A stretch of DNA of 64,000 nt from Chimonanthus salicifolius (lineage: Eukaryota > Streptophyta > Magnoliopsida > Laurales > Calycanthaceae), in assembly GCA_013350335.1 (NCBI GenBank), contig CM023534.1, positions 5,733,542-5,797,541 on the forward strand. Direction: 5' to 3'. The notes beneath the pieces were generated by a model, which saw only the letters and a list, made by a program, of their open reading frames with translations, did no database searches and was not told the origin of the DNA. The position numbers and the translations under genes are program-made. Numbering within the stretch: position 1 is the first letter of the stretch; every line of letters begins with the position of its first letter. Of this stretch, positions 37,261 through 50,600 are shown one piece after another.

Positions 37261-39390
37261 GCAAAGGTGTATGAAAGATTGAAACGGCTTCTCCAAGGTT
37301 GGGGATTGGTGGGACCCACCAAGCTATGGCCCTTCCTGCCAGCACCCAATTGCCATGGACTGAACATATGTCGAATAATTCTCTCCCATATTTCCCTTGA
37401 TTCTATCCACTTTCCCTCTCCCCTTCTTATCTTGTCTACTGGGTAGAAGAAGAATTCATCCGAAGAGTCAACGACAAGCCAATGATTCCTTCATCCTCTG
37501 AAAAATATTTAATATTTTAAAATTTTAAATTTCAGTGTCTAATGATTATATAATGAGAATATAATAAATACTCCATATGTTTGTACCTAGGCTCAGTTAA
37601 AGGTTTTATTAATTTAGTTAAATATATTTTCAGACCACTCAATACTAAAATATAAAGTATTTAATATATTTATTATGAGATTTAGAAATTAAAATTTGTA
37701 TTAGAATCTTATAAGAAATGGTTTTGGATGAAAATTGATATATAGATTTATTATGTGAGTTTTCATATCACTCTTTTCTAGAGTAAATACCACTCGATCT
37801 ATATAACTTTTTTTTTTTCAAATAAAAACAATAAATAACTTATGCAGATCTTTTTTAAATATAAATAAGAAGCATATTTCATTTTGATTGTTCCATTTAA
37901 ACGGAAAAAAAAAAATCAAAAGAACAAAATATAACAAGAAGAAAAAAAAAGAATATAATTGCTATATAATAAAGTAAGAAATGTGAGGAAAGAGTTTGAA
38001 CAACGAAATAATTTTTAGTTGAAGAAATCTACTCATATTTAACTAATTATTTTTTAGTTTTAATTTGTTTTTATTAAAAAACAGTCATATTAGATGAAAA
38101 AAAATTTGATGAGCTACAAGTGAACTAAATTTTAACAAGTGAACTAAATTTTAACCTTAAACTCAAACTTGTCCACTTAATCTTAATAGTTCTCAAACTT
38201 TTTTTAAGATGTCACTACTTTTCTTTAGGATGTCAGCATCCAAGAGACTAAAAAATGAATTAAAATTAAATTTTACTTCATAAGTTTATTTTCAATTTGG
38301 ATGATACATTTCTTATATAGTATTTACGATTTACTCTTGAAGGAGTAAATGGACTATGTGTCACTCACTTGTTTAGGGCATGACCAAAAAACCCCTTAAC
38401 ACATTAATACTAGTATAGATTTGGACATAATAAATTCTATTTCTGTTGTTTGAGTAAAGGAAAAAATAAATTTTATTTCTTTTATATATGAAAATGAATC
38501 ATCTATTTTTTTAAACTGTAAACTTATTTGTAAAAGAGTTATTTAATGTGTGAAATCTCTCATGATATTTTTTCATTTGGTTGAGGTACCAAAATTCAGC
38601 TATATCTTTAGTTTCTTGTTGATAATGTAAAATATATGAATTTATTATTTATCATAAAAAATAAGAAGAAGGAAATTCAATATTAATCATCCATGTTATG
38701 ACTTTAGATTTTTCTATTTAAAATTGAGCAGCATCCAATCTCCCACCTTCTTATTCTTTTTCAAATTAGGCACAATATTGAATTAATGTGCATTAAAACA
38801 ACAAATGTGCAGTAATAATTGGGAACGTGCGCCAGCATATATAATCAAATGTGGTGACTATAAGAACACAACAATGCTTAGTAGATTAAATTGGGATAAG
38901 AATGATTTTGAATGAGTTGTTGTTTTGAAATTGACATTTCAATATGAGTTAGTGGATTTTTTCATCTGAAAAACTTTGATTAGATATGCGAGACATTTTG
39001 ATCTAAATAAAATTTTTAAACACTATTAACAAAAATCACATTTTTAGAGTATTTTGCCAATTTTTTTATTATTAAAAAAATAAAATATACACCAACCATA
39101 CCGCTCGTGAGTCGTGACATCACAAGGATCAATGTACCATACGTGTCCATCAGTCGATCAGCCCAACAGCCTAAACTTCTACAGAATTGCTCAGAGCTGT
39201 TAACGTTAAAAGGTTTCAACTATCAACTTATAAAATTCAGACACATCACTGGTGGGGGCTTAACTGCTTCTCATGTTAAAAACCGTTTGGACAAACAAGG
39301 CGTGGGGTCCATCGCTGCGTCTCACCGAAATGCCTCAAAATCACACGTTGCAAAACCTTGTACAGAACGGTCTCGATACATCACACGTGT
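37260..39390. other. Divergent intergenic region between CREG and DP
   Basis: About 2.1 kb, strongly AT-rich from 37500 to 39080 without a coding frame. The DP-proximal part (39100-39400) is GC-richer and has a CACGTG G-box within ACACGTGTAA at about 39380. Any shared regulation of the two genes would act here. Confidence 0.55.
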
Positions 39391-39399
39391 AAATTCGTA

Positions 39400-39645
39400 C
39401 CCTCATTTCTCCCCTGGAAACCACTTTCCCTCCTTCCAAACACCCTAGCAAAACCGCCATTTCCTCTCCTCTGCTGTCGGCAGAAATGCCCTCGCAGAGA
39501 AGAAGACTCCTTTTCGCCTCTCTCCGCAACCAAACACATGCTCACAAACCCGTTTAGGATCTAATCCTGAAATTCTAGTGTTTCCAAATTCCCTAGATCT
39601 CTTTCTCCGGCGATTCCCAATAATCACGACGATCATCTTCTTCAG
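39400..39645 (+). promoter_or_regulatory. Probable non-coding first exon of DP
   Basis: A pyrimidine-rich, CT-biased stretch typical of plant leaders (TTTCTCCCCTGG, CCCTCCTTCC, TTTCTCCGGCG) ends ATCTTCTTCAG|GTGATG at 39645, a good donor. Joining it to the acceptor TGATAACAG at 44629 places two untranslated bases before the DP ATG. The start site is inferred. Confidence 0.55.
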
Positions 39646-39729
39646 GTGATGCTTTCCGTTTCTGTTTCCAATTCTCTACTGACTGTGCTTTATTCTGCTT
39701 GCTTTTCGTGTCGTGGTTTTCCTTTGGTT

Positions 39730-40300
39730 TTGAATCATTTGAGTGCGTGGAAAGGAAAGTGTTTTTTTGGAACATGACCATCTCTTGTGATGCATGGTTT
39801 GGATGCCTGCAGAGGAAAGTACTTTCTTAGAAGATGATTAAATTTTTACCGGAGACTGGTCATCCATCATTCAACCAATTTTGGTAAAAGAAGTTATTTT
39901 CCGGGAAATTTCCTTTTTTTTTTTTTTTCCATGCATAATTCGAATGGAGCCTAGGATTTCAAGCAATTCGGTTGTTTAGGAAGGAAAGTGCTTTCTTGCA
40001 AAATGACCATTTTTTATGCTCAGTTTGGATGCATGGACAAGAAAGTATTTTTCTTAATAAATAATTGAATTCTAACAAAATAGACCTTTTAAAAAAAATG
40101 GTCAAAATCACCGTTTTTATCATTGTCGTTAAAAATTATTTTCAGGGGAAGTATTTTCCTACCATGCGTCCAAGTGTAGTATGAGATTTCGAATTGTTTG
40201 GATGTGTTTAAAGGAAAGCAATTTTCAGAAAACAACAAATTATTTTTTTTGCTGCATTTCAATGCATGGGAAGGGAGTTCTCTCTTGGAAAGTAAAAAAA
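39730..40300. repeat. Degenerate repeat series (TTTGGATGCATGGA-AGGAAAGT type)
   Basis: Six or seven diverged copies of a motif running TTTGGATGC.TG..A.GGAAAGT..TTTCTT..AA.ATGA, at about 39735, 39797, 39972, 40022, 40197 and 40255, irregularly spaced by 50-175 bp. One similar sequence is near 49640. Confidence 0.6.
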
Positions 40301-40601
40301 TGTCAAGAAATAGCAAATTTAGCCATATATGGTTAAAAAGTTGTTATGGAAACAGCTTTCTTTCTAGTTTCCATGCTTTTCTAGTTCCTGGAATGAAGGA
40401 TCTATCAGCAAACTGGTAGTCAGAACATACAATTTGCTCTGGCTGAGAACTGTTATAGAATCACTACTTCAAGAGGAGGGGACAAAAATGGTATTGGAAG
40501 ATATTGTGAGAGGAAAAGGTCATGTGGAGAAGATAGTCCAGAACTCTGTACTTGTTAGGATTCTGATTGTACTGTTCAAATGACAAATGATACAGAATTT
40601 G

Positions 40602-40715
40602 CTAGTGGCAAATTATTTTCATGAACCGACTGCCCTGTCTAACGCGCATGGGACTTGAACCTACAACCTCTAGGCTGTAACAATGAGCCTTGACCAGTTG
40701 TGCTACAGGTTGTCC
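40602..40715 (-). mobile_element. tRNA-derived SINE fragment
   Basis: On the minus strand GTAGCACAACTGGTCAAGG is A-box-like and GTAGGTTCAAGTCCCATG contains the B box GGTTCAAGTCC, spaced as in tRNA-derived SINEs. No acceptor stem pairs, so it is not a functional tRNA gene. Confidence 0.6.
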
Positions 40716-40849
40716 CTTAGGAGGATGATGAAATACAAGTTCATAAACCTCACCCGCCTGAAGTTGGCCTTCTAAGCAGGCCATCCCCATTGACCGATCC
40801 TCATAGTAGGAACATTTATTGAATCAACTCTTCCAGATCACCTAAAACA

Positions 40850-41410
40850 TTTCGTCATTATCATCATCAAAGGACAGTATTCCATCTCTCTGGGGTCGGC
40901 TTTACGAGTTCTTCTTCTTCAATTGACCATTTCATAAACCATATCAACAATTACACTACAATCTAGCATGCCCTTCTTTATCCCTTTCCTCCAAGTTTTT
41001 CAGTAGTCGGCCTCTCCTACCAATGCCTTCGATACACAGTCTCTCAACTCTACACACGGGAGCCATCTCTGGTCTTCTACAAATATGACTAAACCACTTC
41101 AAACGAGTTTCTTTCAATTTCTCATCTATTGAGGCTATTTTTAAATTATCTTTCACGCATTCATTTCTAACTACTATCCTTTATGGTTAATCCACTCATC
41201 ATAGCTTTGTCCACCTGGTTTTTTTCATTGCTCCACACTCTACTTCATAGAACATAACAGATCTAATAATTGTTTTATAAAATCGTCATTTTAGGCGAAG
41301 AGGAACTCTTTTATTTCACAGAACCCCATTAGCTTGTCTATATTTTCCCCACCCTACTCCTATCTTTTTCGTTATATCCAAATCGAAACACACCTAAAAC
41401 AATTTATTCA
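40850..41410 (-). mobile_element. RTE LINE 3' fragment
   Basis: Minus-strand translation gives SIDEKLKETRLKWFSHICRR and RRGRLLKN, the C-terminal end of RTE reverse transcriptase proteins, and the 3' side carries TTTGATGATGATAATGACG. It is homologous to the element in the eIF5B last intron (23560-23880). Confidence 0.8.
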
Positions 41411-43055
41411 TCCCTTTCAGCAGGAAGAATGCTGCATCTCGAAGCATTTTCACCTCAAATTTCTTTCCTCATGTTGTATTCACACCAAAATAGTGCTGAG
41501 AAATATTTGAGTTTGAAAGCTTTCTCATGTTGGATTTACCAACTTGTTAATGAGATGCTCCAAAATAGCTATATTCAAGAAAAGGTTTGATGACTAACCA
41601 ATGCGATCCATCATTTCCGAGGAAAATATGCCTACTCAGGCTTTTCGTGTAGTCATGGATTGAACAACTCCACTCATTGAAACATGACGAAAATGATACT
41701 TATGCTTGTTAGCATGTATGTTTTATTTTCCTTTTTTGCATTAGTCTTTCTTTCTCATGAGTTCACTTCATCGAATGCATAGATAATTCCGTTGGACCTT
41801 CAGTGATCAATATAGAATGTGCTTGTGTGACACAAAGGTTAATGACCTCTAGTTGATGTCCTCCATGGGAACAACTAATATGTGAGCGATTTAGGTGCCT
41901 AACCTTTTCCTGTTTTATGATGGGACTTGAAGTTTAGATCCAAGGTTCGCATGTCTTCTTGGAGTTACATGCTAAAAGAAATACATATATGTGGTAGCCT
42001 GATCTCTTTCACAACGTCAGTATCCAAGACAATGGGGCCTGAGGTGGTGTTATACACATGAGGCTTGTTTTCTACGACATGAAAGAGGAGCAATAGGTAT
42101 TATGTGGATTGTCAAAGATGGGAGAACATTAGAGGAACCTTTAGACATAAAAGAAGCAGCTTATTCGACTTTTATCTTGTAGATAGGCCAAGCCTCAATT
42201 AGTGGATTCCAATGCTATATTGGGAAGCTTAATTGAGTGCTTGGAGAAGTTACATAGTTCTAGTGTTAAGTGGATCAAAGGTGACTGAGGCAAAGGATTG
42301 GATGGGTTTAACTTTTGATTCATTGAAGTACTATAGGGCTTTCTAGAAGAAGATTTTACTTGCATGCTCTTAGAAGTCATGTTAGGTGAAGATTGAACAA
42401 ACAACCCATATGATCTTTTGGCACTTGGGACAACTTAGCTTGGTGAATTGTGTCTATCAATTGTTGTTGATTTTTTTTCAATATAATAATGCAGGTAATA
42501 TTGGATTATAGATCTGAATCAAGGGATATTATGTGAAAAATATACTATCCATTGAGGTTTGCAAATTGCAATAGCTATTCTTTGGAATAACATTGTGCCT
42601 GTGTGAACGATTGAGGAACATTTGAGAGGAATCAATGTGATAACAACAAACCATGGGATGACTGAATGGAGGAATTTGAAAGTCAGCTGCAGAATCATAC
42701 CCAAAACTTTTCTAGATTATCTATTTAACTAGACAACCTTTTGATGATAGAGAAACTAAGGATTTGCAGGCCATACTCTTTAGATCATCAACTCATTTTT
42801 TTGGAAATAATTCATGATTAGGAGACAATTAATGACAAATCTCTAATTGTATGGCCATCAATTTATCCAGTCTTAAGAAGAAGATTTAGCACATGTGGTA
42901 ATGGTTGTTGTCACGACCAATGTAAAACATCCAATATTAATCCATTTGGGAGGGCATTATTCACAACTTCTACAGTTGAATGGATTGTGACAGTTAATAG
43001 ATTTCGTGATGAGTTCACAAACTGCAAGAGATGTTGCTGATTCACCCACACACGC

Positions 43056-43077
43056 GGGGTGGGTGGGTGGGGTAGGG
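43056..43077 (+). other. G-quadruplex-type tract
   Basis: GGGGTGGGTGGGTGGGGTAGGG: five G-runs of three or more separated by one or two bases, on the sense strand of the DP leader intron. Confidence 0.8.
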
Positions 43078-44631
43078 CATGAGTTTCAAATTATGTCCTT
43101 CAAATTCGAATTATGGTGCGTTTACTCTCTTGATTTTTTTAGTCCAAAGAAAGTGCCGATGTATTTCCAGTTTTATATATGTATATATACGTGTCTTGTA
43201 CTCTAACTTTGAATAGTTAGAATATAATTTTTAATTGAAGCTTTGAGCTGTCTCTTTGGTTGGTGATGACTCCAACCGCATTAGAAGGTGTTGACTCCTT
43301 CTAGTCCTTGGTGTTGACTCCAAGGAAAACCTAGTTGCAATTCCCACGCAAATTATCCTCCTACCATCTTGTCCTCCTCCAAGCCCCGATCCTTGATCTA
43401 AATCCCATCGAAACCCCAAGCTTCCTGATGTTTGCCATTATTGTACACCTTCTCTTCACATTTTGCAGGTTATCCTGCATTAAAAACAAAGAGGCAAACT
43501 CAAGGTTGATTTTTCTCCTACTATAGGAGATTGATGTAGAGTAAGTTTTACCACTCCATTTGTTGCACTTAAGATGTTTGACACTTGTTTGTGCTCAATG
43601 TATTGTGTTAGACACCTGTACTTGTGTTAACTATCCTGATATTTATTATTATATCATTATTATTATTATTTTAAAACTTAAAGATTAGATTAAAGAGGGA
43701 AGAATGTACAGTAAAGCTCCTGCTTTAAGATACAAATAGAAGCATCTTGCCAAACTATATGCTTCTTTGTTTTGGACTGATGTATCTCTCGAACAATCAG
43801 GCTTCTAGAAAGAATAATGTCTCATATTTCAAGAATCATATTTGAGAACTTCCAAGGAAATGAAGGAGAGGAACACCAATAAAGCATGCTTTTAAACTCA
43901 CCTTCTACAATTGTACTCTAGATGCGTATGGAGTTTGGGAGCTTGCAAACCATAAGAAGAGGTTTAATCTTTAAATCATTGGATATATCACTTAAGAATG
44001 GTTTTGTGTAAGATGCTAAAAATGCAGAAGATGATTTTTTTATCAGGCCACCAATACCACCCCTACTATAATCTTGACAAATGCCACTGTTAAAGTTTAG
44101 TTTCAATAAATTCCCTGGGGATTGCTCTCAATTTGAGATAATACTCAAGGTACTTGAATGAAGCAAGCACGATCATCAATCATGAAGAAAATCTGCTCTA
44201 GTAAGACCATCAAAATCTCCGAAAAGATAAAGCTTCCGGGGAGTTTATTTTGGTGCAAGATTACTAATATGGCATGTACTAGTTGTTGTCGTTCTTTTAA
44301 GGGGCATTATCTGGGTAGGTGTGGGATGCATGCCTTTTGGATTCTTATGCCTATCCATCTTTAGACTGTATGCAACTTATATTTTCGTCTTTTAATTCCC
44401 CTGCCCTCTTGGTTAAAGACCATCTTTTCTTTTCACAATCAATCAAAGAAAATAACAAGGACAGAGCTTGCTATAGAAGAAAGAAACAAGGACATCTGAT
44501 TTTGCAAGAAAGTCAAACTGAAGCTTGTGTTTTAACTGAAGTGGTGAATTTCACATTGACATTTGTCCAAATTGAGAGAATTTGGTATTGATTTCTTGTC
44601 TTTCTATCTCTTTTAATCTGTGATAACAGGA

Positions 44632-47600
44632 ATGGTGACCGGTGGGAATCATGAAGAAGATGAGGAGAAAAATCCAACAAGCTTATCGAGGGGCACTACA
44701 AGGTCATGGGGGACAACGTTTTCTGGGCAGTCTATCTCAACAAGTGGAAGTGCAGAATCTCCTAGAAGTAGGAATGGGCCAGTGACAGTGCTGCCGGCGA
44801 GTGAGAACTCTTTTGCCCAATTGAATCACCTAGATAGTCAAGGAGATGATGCTGGATCGCAAGGAATTGTTGGGTGAATGCATTTTTTTCTGTTTCTTTT
44901 TATCACTTACTTCTCTTTTTGTTTATGAGAATTGCTTGATTGGAAGCTGTAATTAATGTAATTGCTATAGTGAATATTGTAAAGTTTATGGCTTATAAAC
45001 TAATAATGCTAGCTTTATTTTGAGAATGTGTTTGCCCTTTCCATATATATTATTTTTTAACTTCCAAGAAGTTAATATTTGATCTTGAGAAAGGTACCAG
45101 AGAAAGGAGGAAGGATAGTGTATAAAGGTTATGTACACCTTCAAGAAAAACTATATGGTTGATATACATTCATGAAAAGTAAAAATACCTGAACTATCAT
45201 TTGTGATGAATGAAATATATCCATGAAGAGATTGTGAGTTCGTTTGAAGAAGTTAGCAAGTTTTAGATCTGAAGATTATAAGGGACATATGCATCCTTCT
45301 TTGGTGTTTTTTTTGAAATGCTTACTATCTTAATAAAGAGAAAGCACTAGAGGTGCAAGTACATAGATGGAAAACAGCAGAAACAAAAAACCTTTGGGCC
45401 GAGAACACCCGAACAAGCCAAGAAAAAAACCTATAAAACGAGACTATGCCAAAGCAAAACACTCTCTGCAGGCACACAAGGAATCGAACATGGAAATGTT
45501 TCGGAAATCATCAAGAGAGGACACTGAAGATGTGCATTTGCTGAAGATCCGATTGATAAGAAATTGTGGACTTTCCGTTGTATCTTGAACACCCTATTAT
45601 TGTTGGGTCACTAAAGACTGCTCACATTCCAGGAAAGAAACTTCATGAGGAAACTGAGTTGTCACCACGAATCCTACAGAAACGACAAGAGCTCTTTTTG
45701 CGGCTGGAGTAATTTACTGAAGAGCTCAATCTGTTTATTCCCTAGAAGTCTTGTCTTTCTTTATGGATTGCGTCTGAGGGGATCCCAAGCCCCTAATTGT
45801 AGATAGGTTAGCAATTAGAACCTTCCTGGCCATTGGCAATCAACCAAGCTTCCTACCAACTTGAAGATTTCTTTGGTTGACCCAATCTGAAGAGGGAGAT
45901 GTAGCAGAGGAGAGCTGGACTTCTGGTTGGGCATGGCTTGGTGAGACCCGTAAACTTGACTAATCTAACTCAACTTCAAAATTCTCCCTCCAATTGACCA
46001 CTGTACACTCCTGTGTATGGGTAGGAAAGGCAACTTGACCAATGGAAAGTGAGGGACGAATGGTGTGATCATCTCTCTCAGTAGTAGGAGCTTCCAACAG
46101 ACTTGAAGCCAATGACTCTTTGGAAACAGAAGTAGAAATAGTCTCTCTCTGCTTCACCAGTGACGAAGTGGAGCAGTATGGGTTTGCCATACAAATTGTA
46201 TTTGGAAGACAGGGACTGGACTATAACTCGGCATAAGCCGAAATTAGTGCTGGAGCAATGTCAAAAGGAAAGGTAGTGGGAAGGGCTAGATTGAGAAGGC
46301 CTCATTAAGGAGAGTGTTGAAAGGGGACAAGGCTTTGAATGGAGAGATGAGGGTAACAGTAGCGGTGCCAAAGGAAGGTTGTAGGTCAAAGCATTTCATA
46401 CGAGAAGCTTGCAGAGAAGAAAATGATGATGGTTTGGATCGGATAGGAGATAGTTGAAGATGTTGGGTTAGAGTGGAGGTAGGGGTGATGGAAAAAGAAG
46501 GAAGAGAAATCAACTGGTGGAAGATGTTTGGCTTCATTTGGGCTTGTTGGAAGGAACCCATGCTTTGGCGATGTAGGTGCCTACCCAAGCTCGGAGGGGG
46601 TTGTTGTTAGCCTAGGCCCCAAAAGGCAGCAGGTCAAGGACAAGAGGAGCCATTAGGTCCTAGGGTCAAAAGGGGCAGTAGGCCCAGGCCCATGACCAAA
46701 CGAATCCAACAAGTCTGCTATGGTGGAGCCCGAAAGTTTTAAACTTCTTGGGTTGCTAGGGGAAAGGGATGGGGTAGGTGGGGGTCTGCAAAGGCCAATG
46801 GTCAAATAAGGTTCCATTTTGGGGAAAATTGGGAAAGAGGGAAAGGAGGCCAGGATGAGGGGTTGCACTTGCGAGGCAACAATGCAGAAGGGGCATTGAT
46901 TGGCCGATGTGGCTGGAGAAACTTCTCTTCTTGATTCAGCAGGGGCGGTATGGCAGGAGTAAAAATGAGCAATTGGCTGGGAGAATATGCTGGAAGGGGC
47001 TGGTTGCTGACAAGATGCAACTGAGCGTTAGGAGGGTTTGGCGGGTCCAAAGGCTGCAATGTCTGTAATACCCCGTGCCTATGGAGAAAAAAGCCACACA
47101 TTACTAGTTGCATTGGAAATTCCCTGGTATATAAGTGGTAGCATTTCTCCTTCTAGCACAAGGCTTTTTGGGAGCAAGAGTGGGTTAGCTCGCTAAAGCA
47201 AAGCCGTGCGGGCCTGTATGTAGGGGCCCAAAGTGGACAATTTGTGCCAGCGGGACGGATCGTTACAAATGGTACCAGAGAATGGTTCAACTCTCTGCCT
47301 GAGGGTGTGTTCTTGGTTGTTGTGTGTGCAGAGTCGGGGACGGTTTTGGCTTTAAAGGGGATAGATTGTAATACCCCGTGCCTATGGAGAAAAAAGTCTC
47401 ACATTGCTAGTTGCATTGGAAATTCCCTGCTATATAAGTGGTAGCCTTTCTCCTTCTAGCAGAAGGTCTTTTGGGAGCAAGAATAGGTTGGCTCACAAAA
47501 AAAAAGCCTTGCGGGCCTGTGTGTGGGTACCCAAAGCGGACAATATTGTGCTAGTGGGACGGGTCGTTACAATGTCAGTTCACCACGAATCAGGGGTAGA

Positions 47601-50600
47601 CACATGGGAAAGGAGACCGGGTTGGATTGACTGACTAAGACCACATCTGTGCATGGTGGAGGAGGGGAACGAGATCCGACAGGTGGGTGGCCAATCTTCT
47701 TCCACCAAAATCCCCAGGACCATCCATTCATTGACAACTTTCGGAGGGATCAATTTTCTCTCTTTTAGGGTGGGAGATCATCGAACTATGAAGCAAGCAA
47801 ACGTGAAGTACCTGGCATTAGATGTAAAAGGATCTACCTCCAACACTTTCCCGAGGAAGTCACCCACGACTTTGATCACTTCCAGAAACCATGCACGGAG
47901 GGGAAGACCAAAAACTTTGATCCCAACAGATCTATGATTGAGATCAGTTGCCAGGAAACTAAACTGGAAAAGGGAGCATTGGAAATTCCGTCACATGAAG
48001 CCTTGTCTATGACTTCAAAGGAGATTAGAGATTGAGTCTGGTCAATTCTGCTGACTGTGAACCCTCCAATACAACCCCAATCCAAAAGCCAATCTTCAAG
48101 AGACGAGATGCCAACTGATGGAGAAGAAAGAGACGCAACAAGGCAATTTTTTTGGAAGGCTAATCTTTCTTCAATTGCCGACGTGCTGAGAATATTGGAC
48201 GTACCTTTCCTTGACAAAACAATCAATACCGGATCAGCAACAACATCGGAGAAAGATGGTTTTGAAGTGGCAGCTAGAGGAGGTGGAGGACTGCAGTGGG
48301 GGCTGGAAGAGAAGGGCCAGCTTGAGGTTGAACAAGAGGACCCAGAGGGTACTTGGCTGCTTGCGCTGAGAGTTTGGTCCCTTTGAAAAGTCTGCCATCA
48401 ACATCTAAGGTTGCACGAGGGCTTCCACCTCGGTGTCAAATTGGACAAACGTGAAACCTCGATGACCTTTGGATTCTTTTGATGCAGATATGTAACTATC
48501 CACTATCTTACTAGATTTGTAGAAGAGTGCAAAGATATCCACCTTAAAGAAAGAACTAGGAATGTTGGAAATACGTAGGGAGAAACTGGATTTTCTTCTT
48601 TCAAATTGCGAGAAAGAGGAAGGCAGGGGAGGAGGAAGAGAAGGGGAGCAGGGGACATTGCAGGGGGACCATCTTCAGAAGAGAGGAGAGGAGAGGAAGA
48701 TTCCATTTTTGTATTTATTGATGGAGCCAAAGAATCTCACTAGTGTGAGCAATAATTCAATAATTATGCTTCAGAGGCTGGTTTTTTATGGTGATTTGCT
48801 TCTTGATTTTTGAGAAAATGGGTGAAAGCACCAAGAAATATACTATAGGTTATTGCTTATGAAACGAGTTTAAGAATTTTCATGAGTTAGTAATCTTAAG
48901 TACCCATCTGCCCCCTGTTCCTCCTTCAGACCTCTATGGTGTTTAACTGTTTCGAATTATATTTAGAAAAACTGTGTTCACAATGTCTGGGAATGTTGTA
49001 TTGTAAAAATTGTTGGTGTTGCATTAACCTTGTTTGCGTTAAAAGAATCTGTAATGATAAAAGCAGTATGGGGCTAACCCATGAGGGTTGGCTTGGTGGT
49101 CAAGAACCCGCCTGAGATGCGGGAGGTCTTAGGTTCAAGTGACTCTCAACACAAAATGGCCACTCCTCATAGTGTTTCCCGGTGTGTATGGATAGAGAGG
49201 TTTGCACATGCCCCTAATAATTAGTCAGGTGCTCTAAGAGGCCTAGACACCTTGGTCTTCAAAAAAAAGGGTAGTATGGGACTGCTAATTCAGCATGTGA
49301 TATAACAGAGGGAACTGCATTTAGTTTACAATATTTATCATCAAAGTCAGGAATTTATTGATGTATCATAAACAGCCATTTATTTTTCATAATGTTGAGA
49401 CCATTCCTTTGGTTTTCTGAACAGTAGCAAGAAGAAAAAGAGGGGTGGCACAAGGGCAGTAGGTAATGACAAAGGTGGTAGAGGACTCCGCCAATTTAGC
49501 ATGAAAGGTAATCATTCGATAACTGTCTTTTTATGTTTTTATTTACTAGTTTTTCTGTTCCTAAATATGTGAAATGCTGGCACTGCGAGAATTCTCAGGG
49601 TCTCTTTGAGAAGCTTTGGCCAAGGTTGCATTTGGATGAGAAGAAAGTTTTTAGGAGAAAGTGTAGGGGTTTCTACCACCTCTAGGGCAGTAGAAAAATT
49701 TAGTAGAAATTGGAATGATGTAGAGAAGACTTAGAATGGCCCTTGCACAAGGATGACACGTATCGAGAAATGGTCAAAAAACCTCATCTCTATCAAATAG
49801 GGAGGAGTGATGATGTGGCATGATATCATCCCAGTATTGTTTCTCCTGCCATGGAATTACCAAACAGGTTGTTACTCAAGGAGAATCCCTACTTTCTCCT
49901 GCTTTCTCCTAATCCAGACAGATCCCAAATCTAAAGAATGTATTGGTAGTGGATTTTGCTTAGGTGTCCTTGTTCCATATTCTTTATTTATTTATTTGGT
50001 AGGAGCTTAGATAATTATTTGGTGGGTAATTTGACTTGCGATCAGATTAGTTCTTGATTATTTTGTATAGCTAAGAAATGGTTATTTCTTACTAATCATT
50101 TTTCTATCATGTCTTTGATTGCTCTTAGTCTGTGAGAAAGTAGAAAGCAAGGGTAGAACCACTTATAATGAGGTGAGCTGGCTTCCTAGTTATACTTAAT
50201 TGCATCTTTGGCATTTGTAGCTTGCTATTGTGAGTGCTTGATTTTTATTTTAATCAGACAGGGCATACAATAAATTCATCTATCTGCAACCACCCCCCCA
50301 CCCCACCCCTTTTTTGAATAACCCATTTAGTTATTTTGTTATTTATGATTTTTTGGATGCATTAGGATTGATTTACAGCGTGATGTACAGCTTCTTTTAG
50401 TGATTGCTATAACATGCATTCTGTCTTTAAGTGGCTATAAGTCAATTTGTGGACCATTTAGATGTTCTTTTCTTGGAATGGGAACTTTACTTGTACCCTG
50501 CAACCCTTATGGTTGTCATAGTGAGCAGTTGTGAATTGTGCTTCGAGGTCTTGCCATATAGATGAATTCATCACCACTGAAATTCTACAATTTGAAACAA

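Larger units (their letters stand above)
39646..44629 (+). other. DP leader intron (about 5 kb)
   Basis: Inferred from the candidate donor at 39645 and the clear acceptor before the start codon. It holds degenerate GGAAAGT repeats (39730-40300), a SINE, an RTE tail, a G-quadruplex-type tract (43056-43077) and otherwise featureless AT-rich DNA. No alternative gene is seen inside. Confidence 0.55.

Noticed and set aside
39107..39564. Short protein-coding frames upstream of DP
   Set aside because: They overlap the promoter and CT-rich leader, have no family resemblance and are explained by composition; at most they are upstream open frames.
40602..40715. Functional tRNA gene on the minus strand
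   Set aside because: A and B boxes are present but no acceptor stem or anticodon arm pairs; the sequence fits a tRNA-derived SINE.
45960..48730. Independent minus-strand genes with open frames of 75-116 codons
   Set aside because: They are consecutive pieces of a degenerate L1 ORF1, partly running through the TRIM LTR.
49076..49160. Functional tRNA gene on the plus strand
   Set aside because: Same reason, and it carries an A-rich tail and flanking target duplications.
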